Numbered from the stretch's first letter, positions 43,481 to 52,459 are shown. The stretch is DNA of 64,000 bases from LMUY01 sp965199105 (GCA_965199105.1 CBDAQO010000002.1:2790001-2854000), one strand, 5' to 3'. Notes: generated by a model not told the origin, from the letters alone. Program-made: numbers and translations.

Positions 43481-43526
43481 GAGCATGTTTACCGATCAAG
43501 TGACTTCACTTGATGCGGTCATGCTC
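43481..43526. repeat. RIME/BIME-like palindromic repeat at pgpA stop
   Basis: Arms GAGCATG and CATGCTC enclose ACCGATCAAGTG and CACTTGATGCGGT around an ACTT loop, with two small bulges; the inner eight pairs (ATCAAGTG/CACTTGAT) are perfect. The form matches, from memory, intergenic palindromes common in alphaproteobacteria. The right arm touches the pgpA stop, so it may terminate that transcript. Confidence 0.65.
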
Positions 43527-43972
43527 TAAACCCACCCCATCGCGCGCGCCGCCGCCACCAGCACGGCCGCCGCCGCGCCAGCGACCAGGTCGTCCCCCAT
43601 TACGCCCAGCCGGCCCGGCCTGCGGTCGACCCAGCCGATTGGGCCTGGCTTGGTAATGTCCAGCAGGCGAAAACAGGCGAACGCCAGCAGCGCGCCGCGC
43701 CAACCCGGGCGATCCATCGGCACCATGGCAAGCCACATGCCGGCAACCTCGTCGATCACCACCCAGCCTGGGTCGGCATCGCCGCCGGCGCGCGGGATCG
43801 CCCACAGCCCCGCCCCGGTGGCTATGGCCACGCCCGCCACCAGCGCCCAACGCCCCGCCGCCGCCAGCACAGCGAGCCCGGCCAGCGCGGCCGCCAACGA
43901 TCCCCACGTGCCGGGCGCTTTCGGCAGCCAACCGATCCCGCCCGCGCTCGCCACCAGCCGGGCGGCGCTCAC
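43526..43972 (-). CDS. pgpA: Phosphatidylglycerophosphatase A
   Basis: A 148-residue membrane enzyme that dephosphorylates phosphatidylglycerophosphate to phosphatidylglycerol. GGIGWLPKAPGTWGSLAAAL at the N-terminus, DPGWVVIDEVAGMW with the Asp-Glu pair, and FRLLDITKPGPIGWVD are the three PgpA signatures, and GVMGDDLVAG follows. Start GTG 43972 overlaps the stop of the lytic transglycosylase gene as GTGA. Its stop codon lies against the palindrome at 43481-43526. Confidence 0.93.
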   Translation of the reverse strand: MSAARLVASAGGIGWLPKAPGTWGSLAAALAGLAVLAAAGRWALVAGVAIATGAGLWAIPRAGGDADPGWVVIDEVAGMWLAMVPMDRPGWRGALLAFACFRLLDITKPGPIGWVDRRPGRLGVMGDDLVAGAAAAVLVAAARAMGWV

Positions 43973-45927
43973 CCGAGCCAGCGCGCCAGCGGATGCGGCA
44001 GCACTTGTCCAGTGCGGGCGCGGTAGACCACCACGTTCTCGATCACGCGTTGCACGTAGTTGCGCGTCTCGGCAAACGGAATCAGCTCGATCCAGTCCAG
44101 CATTGCGACCGACCCCTGGCGCGGATCCTGGTTGGTGACCAGCCATTCCGCCACCCGGTTGGGCCCGGCGTTGTAGGCTGCGACCGCCAGCGGCATGGCG
44201 CCACCGAACTGGTCCAGCAACCCGGCGAGGTAGGCGGTGCCGAGCCGCATATTGTAGGCCGGGTCGGTGGTGAGCGCCGTCTGGTTGAGCGCACCCTGGC
44301 CGAGCGTTTGCGCCACGAACTGCGCCGTCGCCGGCATGAGCTGCATCAGGCCGCGCGCACCCGTTGGGCTCACCGCTTCGGTGTTGAAGTTGCTCTCCTG
44401 CCGGATCAGCCCCAGCGTCAGCGCCGGCTCCACCAGCCCGATGGGTGGGGTGACGGCGAGTGGCCAGCCGGCCTGGGGCAGGATCACGCCGTCTCGGCCG
44501 GCCCGGCGCGCATCGCCCACGGCCACATCCACCATCCCCAAATCCGCCGCGAGCCGGGCGGCGAGCGCGTGTTCGGCCGGGGTCGCCGCCAAATCCTCCA
44601 GGCGCCCAAGGAACGCGCGGGCCTGGCGCGGCTCGTCCCAGGCCGTGAGCAAGGCCGCCGCGCGCGCATTCTCCCCGCCCAGGAAGGCGAGCGCCTCGGG
44701 GGGCGTCCAACGCGGGTCCTGCAGGCTGCGGATGCGCGCGGCCAGTGCTGCGTCGTCCTCGCCGAGCGCACGGGCCGCCAACTGGCCGTAGAAGGTGGTC
44801 GGCCACGCGGCGGCGGCGGCGTAGGCGGCGTACGACCCGGCGGCGTCGCCCGCGGCCGCGTCGGCCCGGCCCGTCCAATACGCCGCGCGCGCCTGGGTGA
44901 GGGCGGCATGGCCAAGGGCTGCGAGCGCCACGAAGTGACGCGCGGCAGTCGCCGGATCGTTGCGCCAGCGCAGGGCGATGAACCCGGCGACGAACTCGGC
45001 TTCGGTCGCCTGCTCGGGCGCCAACCCGGCCGCGCCATCCACCAGCGCGTAGGCGCCCGCCGGGTCCGCCTCGCGCAGCCGGTGGTGCGCCAGCAGGTCG
45101 CGTTCCGCCCAAAACGCCGGCCGGCGCGAGGCGGGGGCCGCTTGTTCCGCCGCGACGCCGCTGGCGAACCAAAGCGCCTGGGCCTCCGCGTCCTGCCCAG
45201 CGCGGCGCAGGAAGCGGGCGAGTTCGAGTAGCAACCCCGGGTCGCTCGCCAAGCCGTCCGGCACGGCCAGCGCCAGCGTGCGCCCGGCCGGCTCGTCGCG
45301 CCGCAGCGCCAGGCGGGCGATGGCGCCAGCGCGTTGCTCGGGCGCCAGCCGCGCGAGCTGGCGGGCGGCCGGTCCGCCGGGCGCGGCCGTATCGGCCCAG
45401 GCCAGGCGGTCGAACCGTCGCCACTGGTCGGCCGGGGTGAGGCAAGCGCCCCATTGGATCAGGAAGGCCTGTTCTTGCGCCGGGTCGATGATGCCCACGA
45501 CCCAGGCCTGCTCCGCCGCCGCGGCCGCCGCCGGCAGGTCGGCCAGTTCGTCCGCCGCACTGGCGCAGCGCAGCAAGGCCGCGGCCTCCTGCGGCAACGC
45601 GCGTTGGCAGAGCTGATAGGCCACCGCCGGGTCGGGTTCAGCCGCCAGCGCCTCGGCAAACCGGCGGCCGAGCAGGGCGCCGTTTGGCCAGCTCGGGTTG
45701 GCGGCGATGAACTGCGCGATCTCCGTCGCCGTGCCACCGCCAGGCGTGAGCAGGCGCTGGTAGACCACCAGCTTGCGCGCCACCGGGTCCGCCGCGGTCG
45801 CCACCATTGCGGCCGCCGCGGCCCAGTGGCGGGCACGCAGCGCCGCCGCCATCTCGCCGGCTCGCGCGAGGGGGGACAGCAGGCCCAGCACCAGGCAGAG
45901 CAGCAGGCAGGCGGGGGTGCGACACAT
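43969..45927 (-). CDS. slt: Soluble lytic murein transglycosylase
   Basis: A 652-residue periplasmic enzyme with a signal peptide (MCRTPACLLLCLVLGLLSPL, cleavage after ARAG). A long Ala-rich helical superhelix fills residues about 30-470; the C-terminal lysozyme-like domain has LGLIRQESNFNTEAVSPTGA with the catalytic Glu, ARGLMQLMPATAQFVAQ, and AVAAYNAGPNRVAEWL. It cleaves peptidoglycan between MurNAc and GlcNAc to form 1,6-anhydro ends. ATG 45927 begins the signal peptide; ATG 45957 would add ten residues. It is divergent from dapA and coupled to pgpA. Confidence 0.93.
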   Translation of the reverse strand: MCRTPACLLLCLVLGLLSPLARAGEMAAALRARHWAAAAAMVATAADPVARKLVVYQRLLTPGGGTATEIAQFIAANPSWPNGALLGRRFAEALAAEPDPAVAYQLCQRALPQEAAALLRCASAADELADLPAAAAAAEQAWVVGIIDPAQEQAFLIQWGACLTPADQWRRFDRLAWADTAAPGGPAARQLARLAPEQRAGAIARLALRRDEPAGRTLALAVPDGLASDPGLLLELARFLRRAGQDAEAQALWFASGVAAEQAAPASRRPAFWAERDLLAHHRLREADPAGAYALVDGAAGLAPEQATEAEFVAGFIALRWRNDPATAARHFVALAALGHAALTQARAAYWTGRADAAAGDAAGSYAAYAAAAAWPTTFYGQLAARALGEDDAALAARIRSLQDPRWTPPEALAFLGGENARAAALLTAWDEPRQARAFLGRLEDLAATPAEHALAARLAADLGMVDVAVGDARRAGRDGVILPQAGWPLAVTPPIGLVEPALTLGLIRQESNFNTEAVSPTGARGLMQLMPATAQFVAQTLGQGALNQTALTTDPAYNMRLGTAYLAGLLDQFGGAMPLAVAAYNAGPNRVAEWLVTNQDPRQGSVAMLDWIELIPFAETRNYVQRVIENVVVYRARTGQVLPHPLARWLG

Positions 45928-46017
45928 GGCCCAGGCAAAATACCCGATCTCGGCCATCCTTGCAGCAGGGCGCGCGGCTGCCTACGCTACAAACCCGCCG
46001 TCTCTGGATTATCGCCC

Positions 46018-46896
46018 ATGTTTGCAGGCTCCCTGGTCGCACTCGTGACCCCCATGCGCCCCGAGGGCGGTGTCGACGAAGCCGCGTTGGCCGCCTTCGT
46101 CGACTGGCAGATCGCGCAGGGCACGCAAGGGCTGGTCCCGGTCGGCACCACGGGGGAAAGCCCGACGCTGAGCCACAGCGAGCATCGCCGGGTGGTGGAG
46201 ATCACCATCGCCACCGCCGCCGGCCGCGTGCCGGTGATCGCGGGCGCCGGGTCCAACAGCACGGCGGAGGCGATCGAACTGGCGCGCCACGCCAAGAGCG
46301 CCGGGGCGGACGCAGCGCTGGTGGTGACACCCTATTACAACAAGCCCACGCAAGAGGGCCTCGCGCTGCACTTCACCGCCATCGCCGACGCGGTGGACCT
46401 GCCGCTGGTCATCTACAACATCCCGTCCCGCTCGGTGGTGGACATGGCGGTCGAGACCATGGCGCGGCTGGCCAAACACCCCAACATCGTGGGCGTGAAG
46501 GACGCGACCGCCAACCTCGCCCGCCCGCTGCACACCACGCGCGCCTGCGGCGAGGCGTTCGTGCAGCTTTCCGGCGAGGACCACACTGCGGTTGCCTTCC
46601 TGGCCGCCGGCGGACATGGCTGCATCAGCGTGAGCGCCAACATCGCGCCCGCCTTATGCCGCGCCATGCACGACGCCTGGGCCGACGGCCGGGTGCGCGA
46701 GGCGATGGCGCTGCAGCACCGCCTGCTCCCGGTGCATGACGCGATGTTCACCGAGACCAGCCCCGGCCCGGTGAAGTTCGCCGCCAGCCTGCTCGGCTAC
46801 GGCAGCGCGCATTGCCGGCTGCCGCTCGCGCCCATCGCCGCGGCGACGCAGGACCGCGTCCGCACCGCGATGACGGGGGCGGGACTGCTGAACTGA
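46018..46896 (+). CDS. dapA: 4-hydroxy-tetrahydrodipicolinate synthase
   Basis: DapA condenses pyruvate and aspartate semialdehyde in lysine and diaminopimelate biosynthesis. The 292-residue TIM barrel has MFAGSLVALVTPMRPEGGVD, PVGTTGESPTLSHSEHRRVV, VVTPYYNKPTQEGLALHF with the conserved Tyr, YNIPSRSVVDMAVETM, and IVGVKDATANLARPLH, where the Lys is the Schiff-base residue. All catalytic positions are present and length is normal. The smpB gene begins two bases after its stop. Confidence 0.97.
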   Translation: MFAGSLVALVTPMRPEGGVDEAALAAFVDWQIAQGTQGLVPVGTTGESPTLSHSEHRRVVEITIATAAGRVPVIAGAGSNSTAEAIELARHAKSAGADAALVVTPYYNKPTQEGLALHFTAIADAVDLPLVIYNIPSRSVVDMAVETMARLAKHPNIVGVKDATANLARPLHTTRACGEAFVQLSGEDHTAVAFLAAGGHGCISVSANIAPALCRAMHDAWADGRVREAMALQHRLLPVHDAMFTETSPGPVKFAASLLGYGSAHCRLPLAPIAAATQDRVRTAMTGAGLLN

Positions 46897-46897
46897 G

Positions 46898-47389
46898 GTG
46901 TCAGGCAACGCAATACGCAAGAAGTCCGCGCTGATCAGCCACGGGCTCGCGGCGCAAAACCGCAAGGCCCGTTACGACTACGCGATCAAGCAGACGGTCG
47001 AGGCCGGCATCGTGCTGAAGGGGCCGGAGGTGAAGAGCCTGCGCTACGGCCGCGCCACCATCACCGAGGCCTGGGCAGGGGAGCGCGACGGCGAGCTGTG
47101 GCTGTTCAACTGCTACATCCCGGAATACCAGGGCGGCGTGCTCTCCAAGTTCGAGCCGAGGGCGCCGCGCAAGCTGCTGGTGAAGAAGAAGCAGCGTGAC
47201 GGGCTGCTCGGCTCGGTCAGCAAGGACGGCATCACGCTCGTCCCGCTGGACATCCACTTCAACGATCGCGGTGTGGCCAAGGTGCTGCTCGGGCTCGGCC
47301 AAGGCAAGCAGAAGGCGGACAAGCGCCAGGCCGCCGCCGCCAAGGACTGGGCGCGCGACAAGGCCCGCCTGCTGCGGAGCCGCGGATAA
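46898..47389 (+). CDS. smpB: SsrA-binding protein SmpB
   Basis: SmpB binds tmRNA and brings it to stalled ribosomes for trans-translation. The 163-residue protein contains AQNRKARYDYAIKQTVEAGI, VLKGPEVKSLRYGRATITEA, NCYIPEYQGG, and a basic C-terminal tail with KADKRQAAAAKDWARDKARL. Start codon GTG. It follows dapA immediately and is probably co-transcribed. No tmRNA gene is visible in the window. Confidence 0.96.
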   Translation: MSGNAIRKKSALISHGLAAQNRKARYDYAIKQTVEAGIVLKGPEVKSLRYGRATITEAWAGERDGELWLFNCYIPEYQGGVLSKFEPRAPRKLLVKKKQRDGLLGSVSKDGITLVPLDIHFNDRGVAKVLLGLGQGKQKADKRQAAAAKDWARDKARLLRSRG

Positions 47390-47421
47390 CCCCCGGGAGC
47401 GCCGGCGCCGACGCGGCCCGG

Positions 47422-48039
47422 TTGGATTTGCGCGCGCTCGCCTTGCTGTTCCCCATGGCGGTCCTGGCCGGCGCGGCCGACACCTGCGCGCTGGTGCGGC
47501 TGGCCGGCGACAACGCCTCGTTCATGAGCGGCGACCTGGTTACCCTGGGCGTCGCCGCTGGCCACCGGGACCTGCCCAGCGCCACCGCGGTGGTGTTCAC
47601 CGTGGGCGTGTTCCTCGCCGGCGCCATCCTGGGCGGCGTGGTCTCGCACCTGGCCCGGCAACACGCCGCCCCGGTGACGTTCCTGGCCGCCGCCATCCTG
47701 CTCGTCCCGCTGCTGGCGCCCGGCATCACCGTGGCGGCGCTGGCCTTGGCCATGGGCACGCTGAACGCCGCCATCAGCCGCACCGGGCGGATTTCGGTCG
47801 GGCTCACCTTCTCCACCGGCAACCTGGTGCGGTTCGGCCAAGGCCTGGGCCGGGCGCTGTGCGGGCAGCCGGATGGCGGCGTCTGGGCCTGGCAGTTGCT
47901 GCCGCCGGCTGGGCTGGCGACCGGCGCGCTCGCCACCGTGCTGGTGCAGGCGCGGTGGGGTGAGGCCGTGTTCTGGCCAGTGCCGGCGCTGGCGTTCGGC
48001 CTGGCGATCTGGTGCACATTGCTGCCACCCAGGAGATGA
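47422..48039 (+). CDS. DUF1275 (YoaK-family) membrane protein
   Basis: A 205-residue protein with six hydrophobic helices, of the DUF1275/YoaK family: MAVLAGAADTCALVRLAGDN, ASFMSGDLVTLGVAAGH, ALAMGTLNAAISRTGRISVG, and TFSTGNLVRFGQGLGRAL. The start is probably the TTG at 47422. Function unknown. It ends overlapping the start region of the aldolase gene, so the two are coupled. Confidence 0.88.
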   Translation: MDLRALALLFPMAVLAGAADTCALVRLAGDNASFMSGDLVTLGVAAGHRDLPSATAVVFTVGVFLAGAILGGVVSHLARQHAAPVTFLAAAILLVPLLAPGITVAALALAMGTLNAAISRTGRISVGLTFSTGNLVRFGQGLGRALCGQPDGGVWAWQLLPPAGLATGALATVLVQARWGEAVFWPVPALAFGLAIWCTLLPPRR

Positions 48040-48047
48040 CGCCCGCC

Positions 48048-48743
48048 ATGCCCGAAGCCGACCTACGCCAGCAGGTGGTCGCGGCCGCCCGGGCCATGAA
48101 CGCGCTCGGCATCAACCAGGGCACCTCGGGCAACATCTCGGTGCGGTATGGCGACACCATGCTCATCACCCCTTCCGCGACGCCCTACGAGGCGATGGAA
48201 CCCGAACAGCTCGCGGCGCTGCGGCTGAGCGACGCCGGTGGCGACTGGCGCGGCCCGCTCAAGCCCTCCACCGAGTGGCGCTTCCACCAGGCGATCCTGA
48301 ACGGCCGCCCCGACGCCGGCGCGGTGGTGCACACCCACGCGACGTTCTGCACCGCGCTCTCGATGCTGCGGCAGGACATCCCGGCAGTGCACTACATGAT
48401 CGCAGCGTTCGGCGGCGCCACGGTGCGGTGCGCGCCCTACGCCACCTTCGGCACGGCAGAACTCGCCCGCCTCGCGATCACCGCCCTGCAGGACCGCAAC
48501 GCCTGCCTGCTCGCCAACCACGGCATGATCGTGCTGGCGCCGACGTTGGAGCGCGCGATGTGGCTCGCGGTGGAACTCGAGACGCTGGCCAAGCAATACG
48601 TGCTGAGCCGCCAGGTGGGCACGCCGGCCGTGCTGAGCGAGGCCGAGATCGGCGCGGCGTTGGCTGGGTTCGCCACCTATGGGTTGCCACAGGCGGGCGA
48701 GGGCGATGCGGCAGCACAACCTGCGGTGCCCACGCGTCCTTGA
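48048..48743 (+). CDS. Class II aldolase/adducin-family protein (fuculose-phosphate aldolase-like)
   Basis: About 231 residues of a zinc-dependent class II aldolase. INQGTSGNISVRYGDTMLIT carries the GNIS substrate loop, AVVHTHATFCTAL the first zinc His pair, and ACLLANHGMIVLAPTLERAM the third His region. Family members cleave or epimerise fuculose-, rhamnulose- or ribulose-phosphates. ATG 48048 is preceded by AGGAG about 12 bases upstream; ATG 48036, overlapping the previous stop as ATGA, is the alternative start. The exact substrate is unknown. Confidence 0.85.
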   Translation: MPEADLRQQVVAAARAMNALGINQGTSGNISVRYGDTMLITPSATPYEAMEPEQLAALRLSDAGGDWRGPLKPSTEWRFHQAILNGRPDAGAVVHTHATFCTALSMLRQDIPAVHYMIAAFGGATVRCAPYATFGTAELARLAITALQDRNACLLANHGMIVLAPTLERAMWLAVELETLAKQYVLSRQVGTPAVLSEAEIGAALAGFATYGLPQAGEGDAAAQPAVPTRP

Positions 48744-48806
48744 TAGAGTGGGACATTGGCTTATGTTGGTCGCCTTCGCCGCTCGCTGGCGAAACTAGGA
48801 GCCTTC

Positions 48807-49349
48807 ATGAACCGTCGTTCGTTCGTCTGCCTTTGCTGCGGTGCCGCCGCGCTGAGCCCCGTGTTCGGAACCACGCTGTTCGCCGGATCAGCCCGTGCGC
48901 AATCCAAGTTGGTTTCCGCCGCCGACCACGCCTTCATCATGAAGGTCTCGCAAGGCGGTATGTATGAGGTCGAGGCGAGCAAGCTGGCCGTCGACAAGGC
49001 CCGGCAGCAGGACGTGATCGACACCAGCGTGTTCGAGGTCCACGACCATCAACTGGTCGGCGCCAAACTGACGTCGATCGCCACCGCGCTGGACATCTCG
49101 TTCCCGACGACCCTCAACGCCATGTTCCAACAACGCCTGGACCGGCTGAACAGCACGCCCGCCGGGGCCGCGTTCGACGCTGCCTACATCAAGGAGATGG
49201 AAGCGATCCACGCGGTGGACGTGTTGGCCTTCGCCGATGAAGCCAAGTCGGGCCAGAACCCGGACCTGCGCGCCTTCGCGGCGGAGACCGTCCGCATCGT
49301 GCGCCGCCACATCGGCTCGCTGCACGCGGTCCCGCTGCCAACCGCCTGA
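48807..49349 (+). CDS. DUF4142 secreted protein
   Basis: A 180-residue protein with a Tat- or Sec-type signal peptide (MNRRSFVCLCCGAAALSPVF, cleavage after ARAQ). The mature part is a DUF4142 four-helix domain: DHAFIMKVSQGGMYEVEASK, FEVHDHQLVGAKLTSIATAL, AYIKEMEAIHAVDVLAFADE, NPDLRAFAAETVRIVRRHIG. AGGAG lies six bases before the ATG. It is a distant relative of the lipoprotein at 42114. A hairpin separates it from the convergent hemC. Confidence 0.88.
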   Translation: MNRRSFVCLCCGAAALSPVFGTTLFAGSARAQSKLVSAADHAFIMKVSQGGMYEVEASKLAVDKARQQDVIDTSVFEVHDHQLVGAKLTSIATALDISFPTTLNAMFQQRLDRLNSTPAGAAFDAAYIKEMEAIHAVDVLAFADEAKSGQNPDLRAFAAETVRIVRRHIGSLHAVPLPTA

Positions 49350-49351
49350 GG

Positions 49352-49376
49352 AGCGGCCGCGCGCTACTCGGCCGCT
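49352..49376. terminator. Bidirectional hairpin at the hemC and DUF4142 ends
   Basis: AGCGGCCG (49352-49359) and CGGCCGCT (49369-49376) are a perfect inverted repeat with a nine-base loop. It follows the DUF4142 stop on the plus strand and contains the hemC stop on the minus strand. It would end the hemC (photosynthesis superoperon) transcript. Confidence 0.7.
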
Positions 49377-50422
49377 TGCAGTGCGAGGCGGGTGGTCGCG
49401 GCGCTGGTGGGTGTGGGGCGGCTCGCGTTGAACACCGCGGCCCGCAGCCAAGCCGGGCAGGCGCCGCGCAGCTCCATGCCGAGCTCGACGCCGATGCGGG
49501 TGGCGTCCTCCGCGGCACCGTCCAGGCTGCGCCGGGCCAGGAAGCGGCCGTCCGGGCTCGCGATCATGCCGGTCAGCCGCATCTTGCCGCCGGGCAGCAG
49601 GCGGGCATGGCTGCCGATCGGGGTGGAGCAGGTGCCGTCCAGCACCGCGAGCAGCGCCCGCTCCGCCCGGCACGCGGCCTTGGCCTCCGGGTCCGCCATC
49701 GCGTCCAGCATGGTCAGCAGCTCGTAGTCGTCGGACCGCACCGTGATGGCGATGATGCCCTGGCCGGCTGCCGGCAGCATCTCCTCCGGCGCGAACAGCA
49801 CGTGCGCCGTGCTCTCCAGCCCAAGCCGGCGCAGCCCGGCGAACGCCAGCGTGGTGCCGTCGCAAGCGTTCTCGCCCAGCTTGCGCAGCCGGGTCTGCAC
49901 GTTGCCGCGCATCGGCACGATGTTGAGGTCGGGGCGGGCGTAGAGCAACTGCGCCTGGCGCCGCACCGAGCACGTGCCGACCGTCGCACCCTGCGGCAGC
50001 GCGCCGAGCCCGAGTGCTGCATCGGCCTGGTAGGTCGGGCTCAGCACCATCGCATCGCGCGCATCCTCCCGCGGCAGGGTGCAGGCGATGGTCACGCCAG
50101 CGGGCAGCGCGGTGTCGAGGTCCTTCAGGCTGTGCACGGCGACGTCGATCCGGCCGTCGAGCAGCGACTCGTGGATCTCCTTGGCGAACAGGCCCTTGCC
50201 GCCGATTTCGGCCAGCGGACGGTCCTGGATGGCGTCTCCGGTGACACCGATGACGCATTCCGACAGCGCACCCGGTGCACGCAGCGGTGGGCACACCGCC
50301 TCAAGGGCGCGCAGGAACGCCCTTGTCTGCCATAGCGCGAGTGCGGAGCCGCGGGTTCCGGCGCGCAAGGGGAGGGGCCGCTGCTGGATTGGGCCGCGAC
50401 GAAGGGTGCTGGTGTCTCTCAT
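49364..50422 (-). CDS. hemC: Hydroxymethylbilane synthase (porphobilinogen deaminase)
   Basis: HemC polymerises four porphobilinogens to hydroxymethylbilane, the tetrapyrrole precursor of heme and bacteriochlorophyll. The 352-residue protein has RAGTRGSALALWQTRAFLRA, GGKGLFAKEIHESLLDGRID, AVHSLKDLDT, GTCSVRRQAQLLYARPDLNI, RGNVQTRLRKLGE, and CSTPIGSHARL with the Cys that holds the dipyrromethane cofactor. ATG 50422 has AAGGA upstream. It lies ten bases behind pufC on the same strand, tying a shared tetrapyrrole enzyme to photosystem gene expression. Confidence 0.96.
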   Translation of the reverse strand: MRDTSTLRRGPIQQRPLPLRAGTRGSALALWQTRAFLRALEAVCPPLRAPGALSECVIGVTGDAIQDRPLAEIGGKGLFAKEIHESLLDGRIDVAVHSLKDLDTALPAGVTIACTLPREDARDAMVLSPTYQADAALGLGALPQGATVGTCSVRRQAQLLYARPDLNIVPMRGNVQTRLRKLGENACDGTTLAFAGLRRLGLESTAHVLFAPEEMLPAAGQGIIAITVRSDDYELLTMLDAMADPEAKAACRAERALLAVLDGTCSTPIGSHARLLPGGKMRLTGMIASPDGRFLARRSLDGAAEDATRIGVELGMELRGACPAWLRAAVFNASRPTPTSAATTRLALQAAE

Positions 50423-50432
50423 AGGCCTGTCC

Positions 50433-51473
50433 TTACTGGGCTGATGCTTGGGACGGCTGCGGCACGCCGCCGAGCTCCGGGAAATCCTTGGCCATGCTGA
50501 CGCCGAACAGGGGCTTGTAGACCCCCTGGTGGCACGTGGCGCAGTCCACTTTCGGCACGTCACCGGTCGGGCCAAGCCGGTAGGATGGCAGCACCGAGTG
50601 CACGCTCTCCAGATAGTCATTATTCAGGTCCCGCACCATGCGGATGCCATACCAGGCGGTCACACGTTGCGGCGTGCTCTGCGACCAATCGGCGAAGGCG
50701 CGGCTGTTGTGGCAATAGGTGCAATTCACCCCGAGCGACTGGGAGAAGTGGATCATCAACGCATAGGTCCATTCGGTCTGCTTGATGGACTGCCGGTCAC
50801 CGGTGGGCAGCGCCGTCGTGGAATTGACCCGGATTTCGGCGTTGTTCTCGAGAAATGGGGTGAACGGGTCGTAGGGCAGGGACGCCAGCCCAACCGAGGG
50901 CGAGGCAATGTTCTTGCCGGTGCCGGTTTCCACCATGCCCACGGCATGCGCCGGCCCTGGATCGTTATAGAAGATGTAGGCGGGCACGTTGTTGCCACGG
51001 TGGCAGGTATAGCAGGTCACCCCAACGTTTTGCACATGGCTCTTCCAGTCGACGTTGATGTGCTGCGTCATCTGCAGCATGCGGCGCGCGACGACCTTGG
51101 TGTATTTGTCGTCAGACGCGAAGTTGTTGCCGACGTGGCAGTAGTTGCAGCCCGCTTGCGGCGCCACCCACTGCGTGATGGAGGCCATGATGCGGGTGAA
51201 CTGGCCGACGCTGAGGTTGCCCAGCACCTGCACGTTCTTGTAGGCGACGTTGGCCTTCAGCCCGACCGCCGGCAGTTGCGGCAAGTAGGGCGGGATTGCG
51301 TTCATCTTCAACTCGGCGGCAATCACCCCCGGTTGGAAGTTCTCCACCATGGCCGTGCCGCGATAGCCGCGCTGCACTTCGTCTAGCGGGCCAACCCGGA
51401 ACGTGGTGATGATAATGACGGCACCCGCGACAGCCGCCAGGCCGCCGGCGATCCAGAGCGGGAAATACCTCAT
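50433..51473 (-). CDS. pufC: Photosynthetic reaction center tetraheme cytochrome subunit
   Basis: PufC donates electrons to the oxidised special pair. The 346-residue protein has four heme c motifs in order, CNYCH, CYTCH, CTYCH and CATCH, with Met-containing helices before them (RRMLQMTQHINVDW, YGIRMVRDLNNDYL). The N-terminus MRYFPLWIAGGLAAVAGAVI forms a membrane anchor with positive start, but no lipobox Cys is visible, unlike the lipid-anchored PufC of Blastochloris viridis. The ATG overlaps the pufM stop as ATGA. hemC follows ten bases after its stop. Confidence 0.97.
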   Translation of the reverse strand: MRYFPLWIAGGLAAVAGAVIIITTFRVGPLDEVQRGYRGTAMVENFQPGVIAAELKMNAIPPYLPQLPAVGLKANVAYKNVQVLGNLSVGQFTRIMASITQWVAPQAGCNYCHVGNNFASDDKYTKVVARRMLQMTQHINVDWKSHVQNVGVTCYTCHRGNNVPAYIFYNDPGPAHAVGMVETGTGKNIASPSVGLASLPYDPFTPFLENNAEIRVNSTTALPTGDRQSIKQTEWTYALMIHFSQSLGVNCTYCHNSRAFADWSQSTPQRVTAWYGIRMVRDLNNDYLESVHSVLPSYRLGPTGDVPKVDCATCHQGVYKPLFGVSMAKDFPELGGVPQPSQASAQ

Positions 51474-52447
51474 CGCGGCGCTCCCGGCAGGGTCGCCGGG
51501 TCGACCATGGGGCCGAACACCGCGGGATAGCTGGCTGCGATGCCATGCTTGACGCCCCAGAGATACCAATTGTCCACCACGGTGCCGGTGAGCAGGATGC
51601 CGATCCCGCCGCACACCGGGCAGAGCACGGCAAACCACCACGCCCAGCGATGCACCGACTCGAACGTGGCGTTGAACCCCATCGTCCAGCGCCAGAAGAT
51701 GCCGGCACGCTCGGCCGCCGTGCCGCGATCCACGATCTGGTCGATCTCGCGCTCACCACCGAAGCGGCTGACCGCAAGCACGGTGGCGGCATGCATGGCG
51801 AACAGCAGCGTCGACCCGTAGAGGAAGACGATGGAGAGCATGTGAAACGGGTTGTAGAACAGATTGCCGTAGCGCAACGAGAACGCGGCCGTCCAGTCCA
51901 GGTGCGGGAAGATGCCGAACGGCACGGCTTCGGCCCAGCTCCCCATCAGCAGCGGGCGGATGAAGCCCAGCACGAGATAGAGCCAGATGGCGCCGGCAAA
52001 GCCCCAGGCGACATGCGTGCCCATGCCGAGCGCGCGGGCGCGGCGATAGACCCGCAACCACCAGAGCAGGATGGACGCGGTGAGGAAGAAGCCCGCCATC
52101 AGCCACCAGCCGCCTTGCGCCAACGGTGGGAAGCGCAGGCCCCAACCCGGCGCTGGCGGCTCGAGCGCCAGCCAGGGCAGCTCGCGGACGAACTGCACCG
52201 GGCTCCAGTCCACCGACGCCCACATGTTGAGCCCGATGATCTCGAACGCGGTGAAGCCGCAGACGAGTGAGGCCACGCCTAAGGCGCCGAGATAGATCGG
52301 CCCCACCTGCGCGTCACCGAAGATGCCGAGCAAATGCGAGAAGATGGGCGTGCCCTGGCGCAGGAAGGAGCCGCGCGCGGTGACCACGCCAGCGTAGGCC
52401 GGGCCACGGACCTGCACGCGGGTGAAAAGGTTCTGGTATTCAGCCAT
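51470..52447 (-). CDS. pufM: Photosynthetic reaction center M subunit
   Basis: The 325-residue M subunit with five membrane helices. YNPFHMLSIVFLYGSTLLFA carries the His ligand of a bacteriochlorophyll, MHAATVLAVSRFGGEREIDQ has the iron-ligand His and the quinone-side Glu, and WRWTMGFNATFESVHRWAWW the second iron-ligand His. All match the quinone-type reaction center. The ATG lies 12 bases after the pufL stop; the 3' end overlaps pufC. It binds bacteriochlorophyll, bacteriopheophytin, QA and, with L, the non-heme iron. Confidence 0.98.
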   Translation of the reverse strand: MAEYQNLFTRVQVRGPAYAGVVTARGSFLRQGTPIFSHLLGIFGDAQVGPIYLGALGVASLVCGFTAFEIIGLNMWASVDWSPVQFVRELPWLALEPPAPGWGLRFPPLAQGGWWLMAGFFLTASILLWWLRVYRRARALGMGTHVAWGFAGAIWLYLVLGFIRPLLMGSWAEAVPFGIFPHLDWTAAFSLRYGNLFYNPFHMLSIVFLYGSTLLFAMHAATVLAVSRFGGEREIDQIVDRGTAAERAGIFWRWTMGFNATFESVHRWAWWFAVLCPVCGGIGILLTGTVVDNWYLWGVKHGIAASYPAVFGPMVDPATLPGAPR

Positions 52448-52459
52448 GATCGTGCCCCC

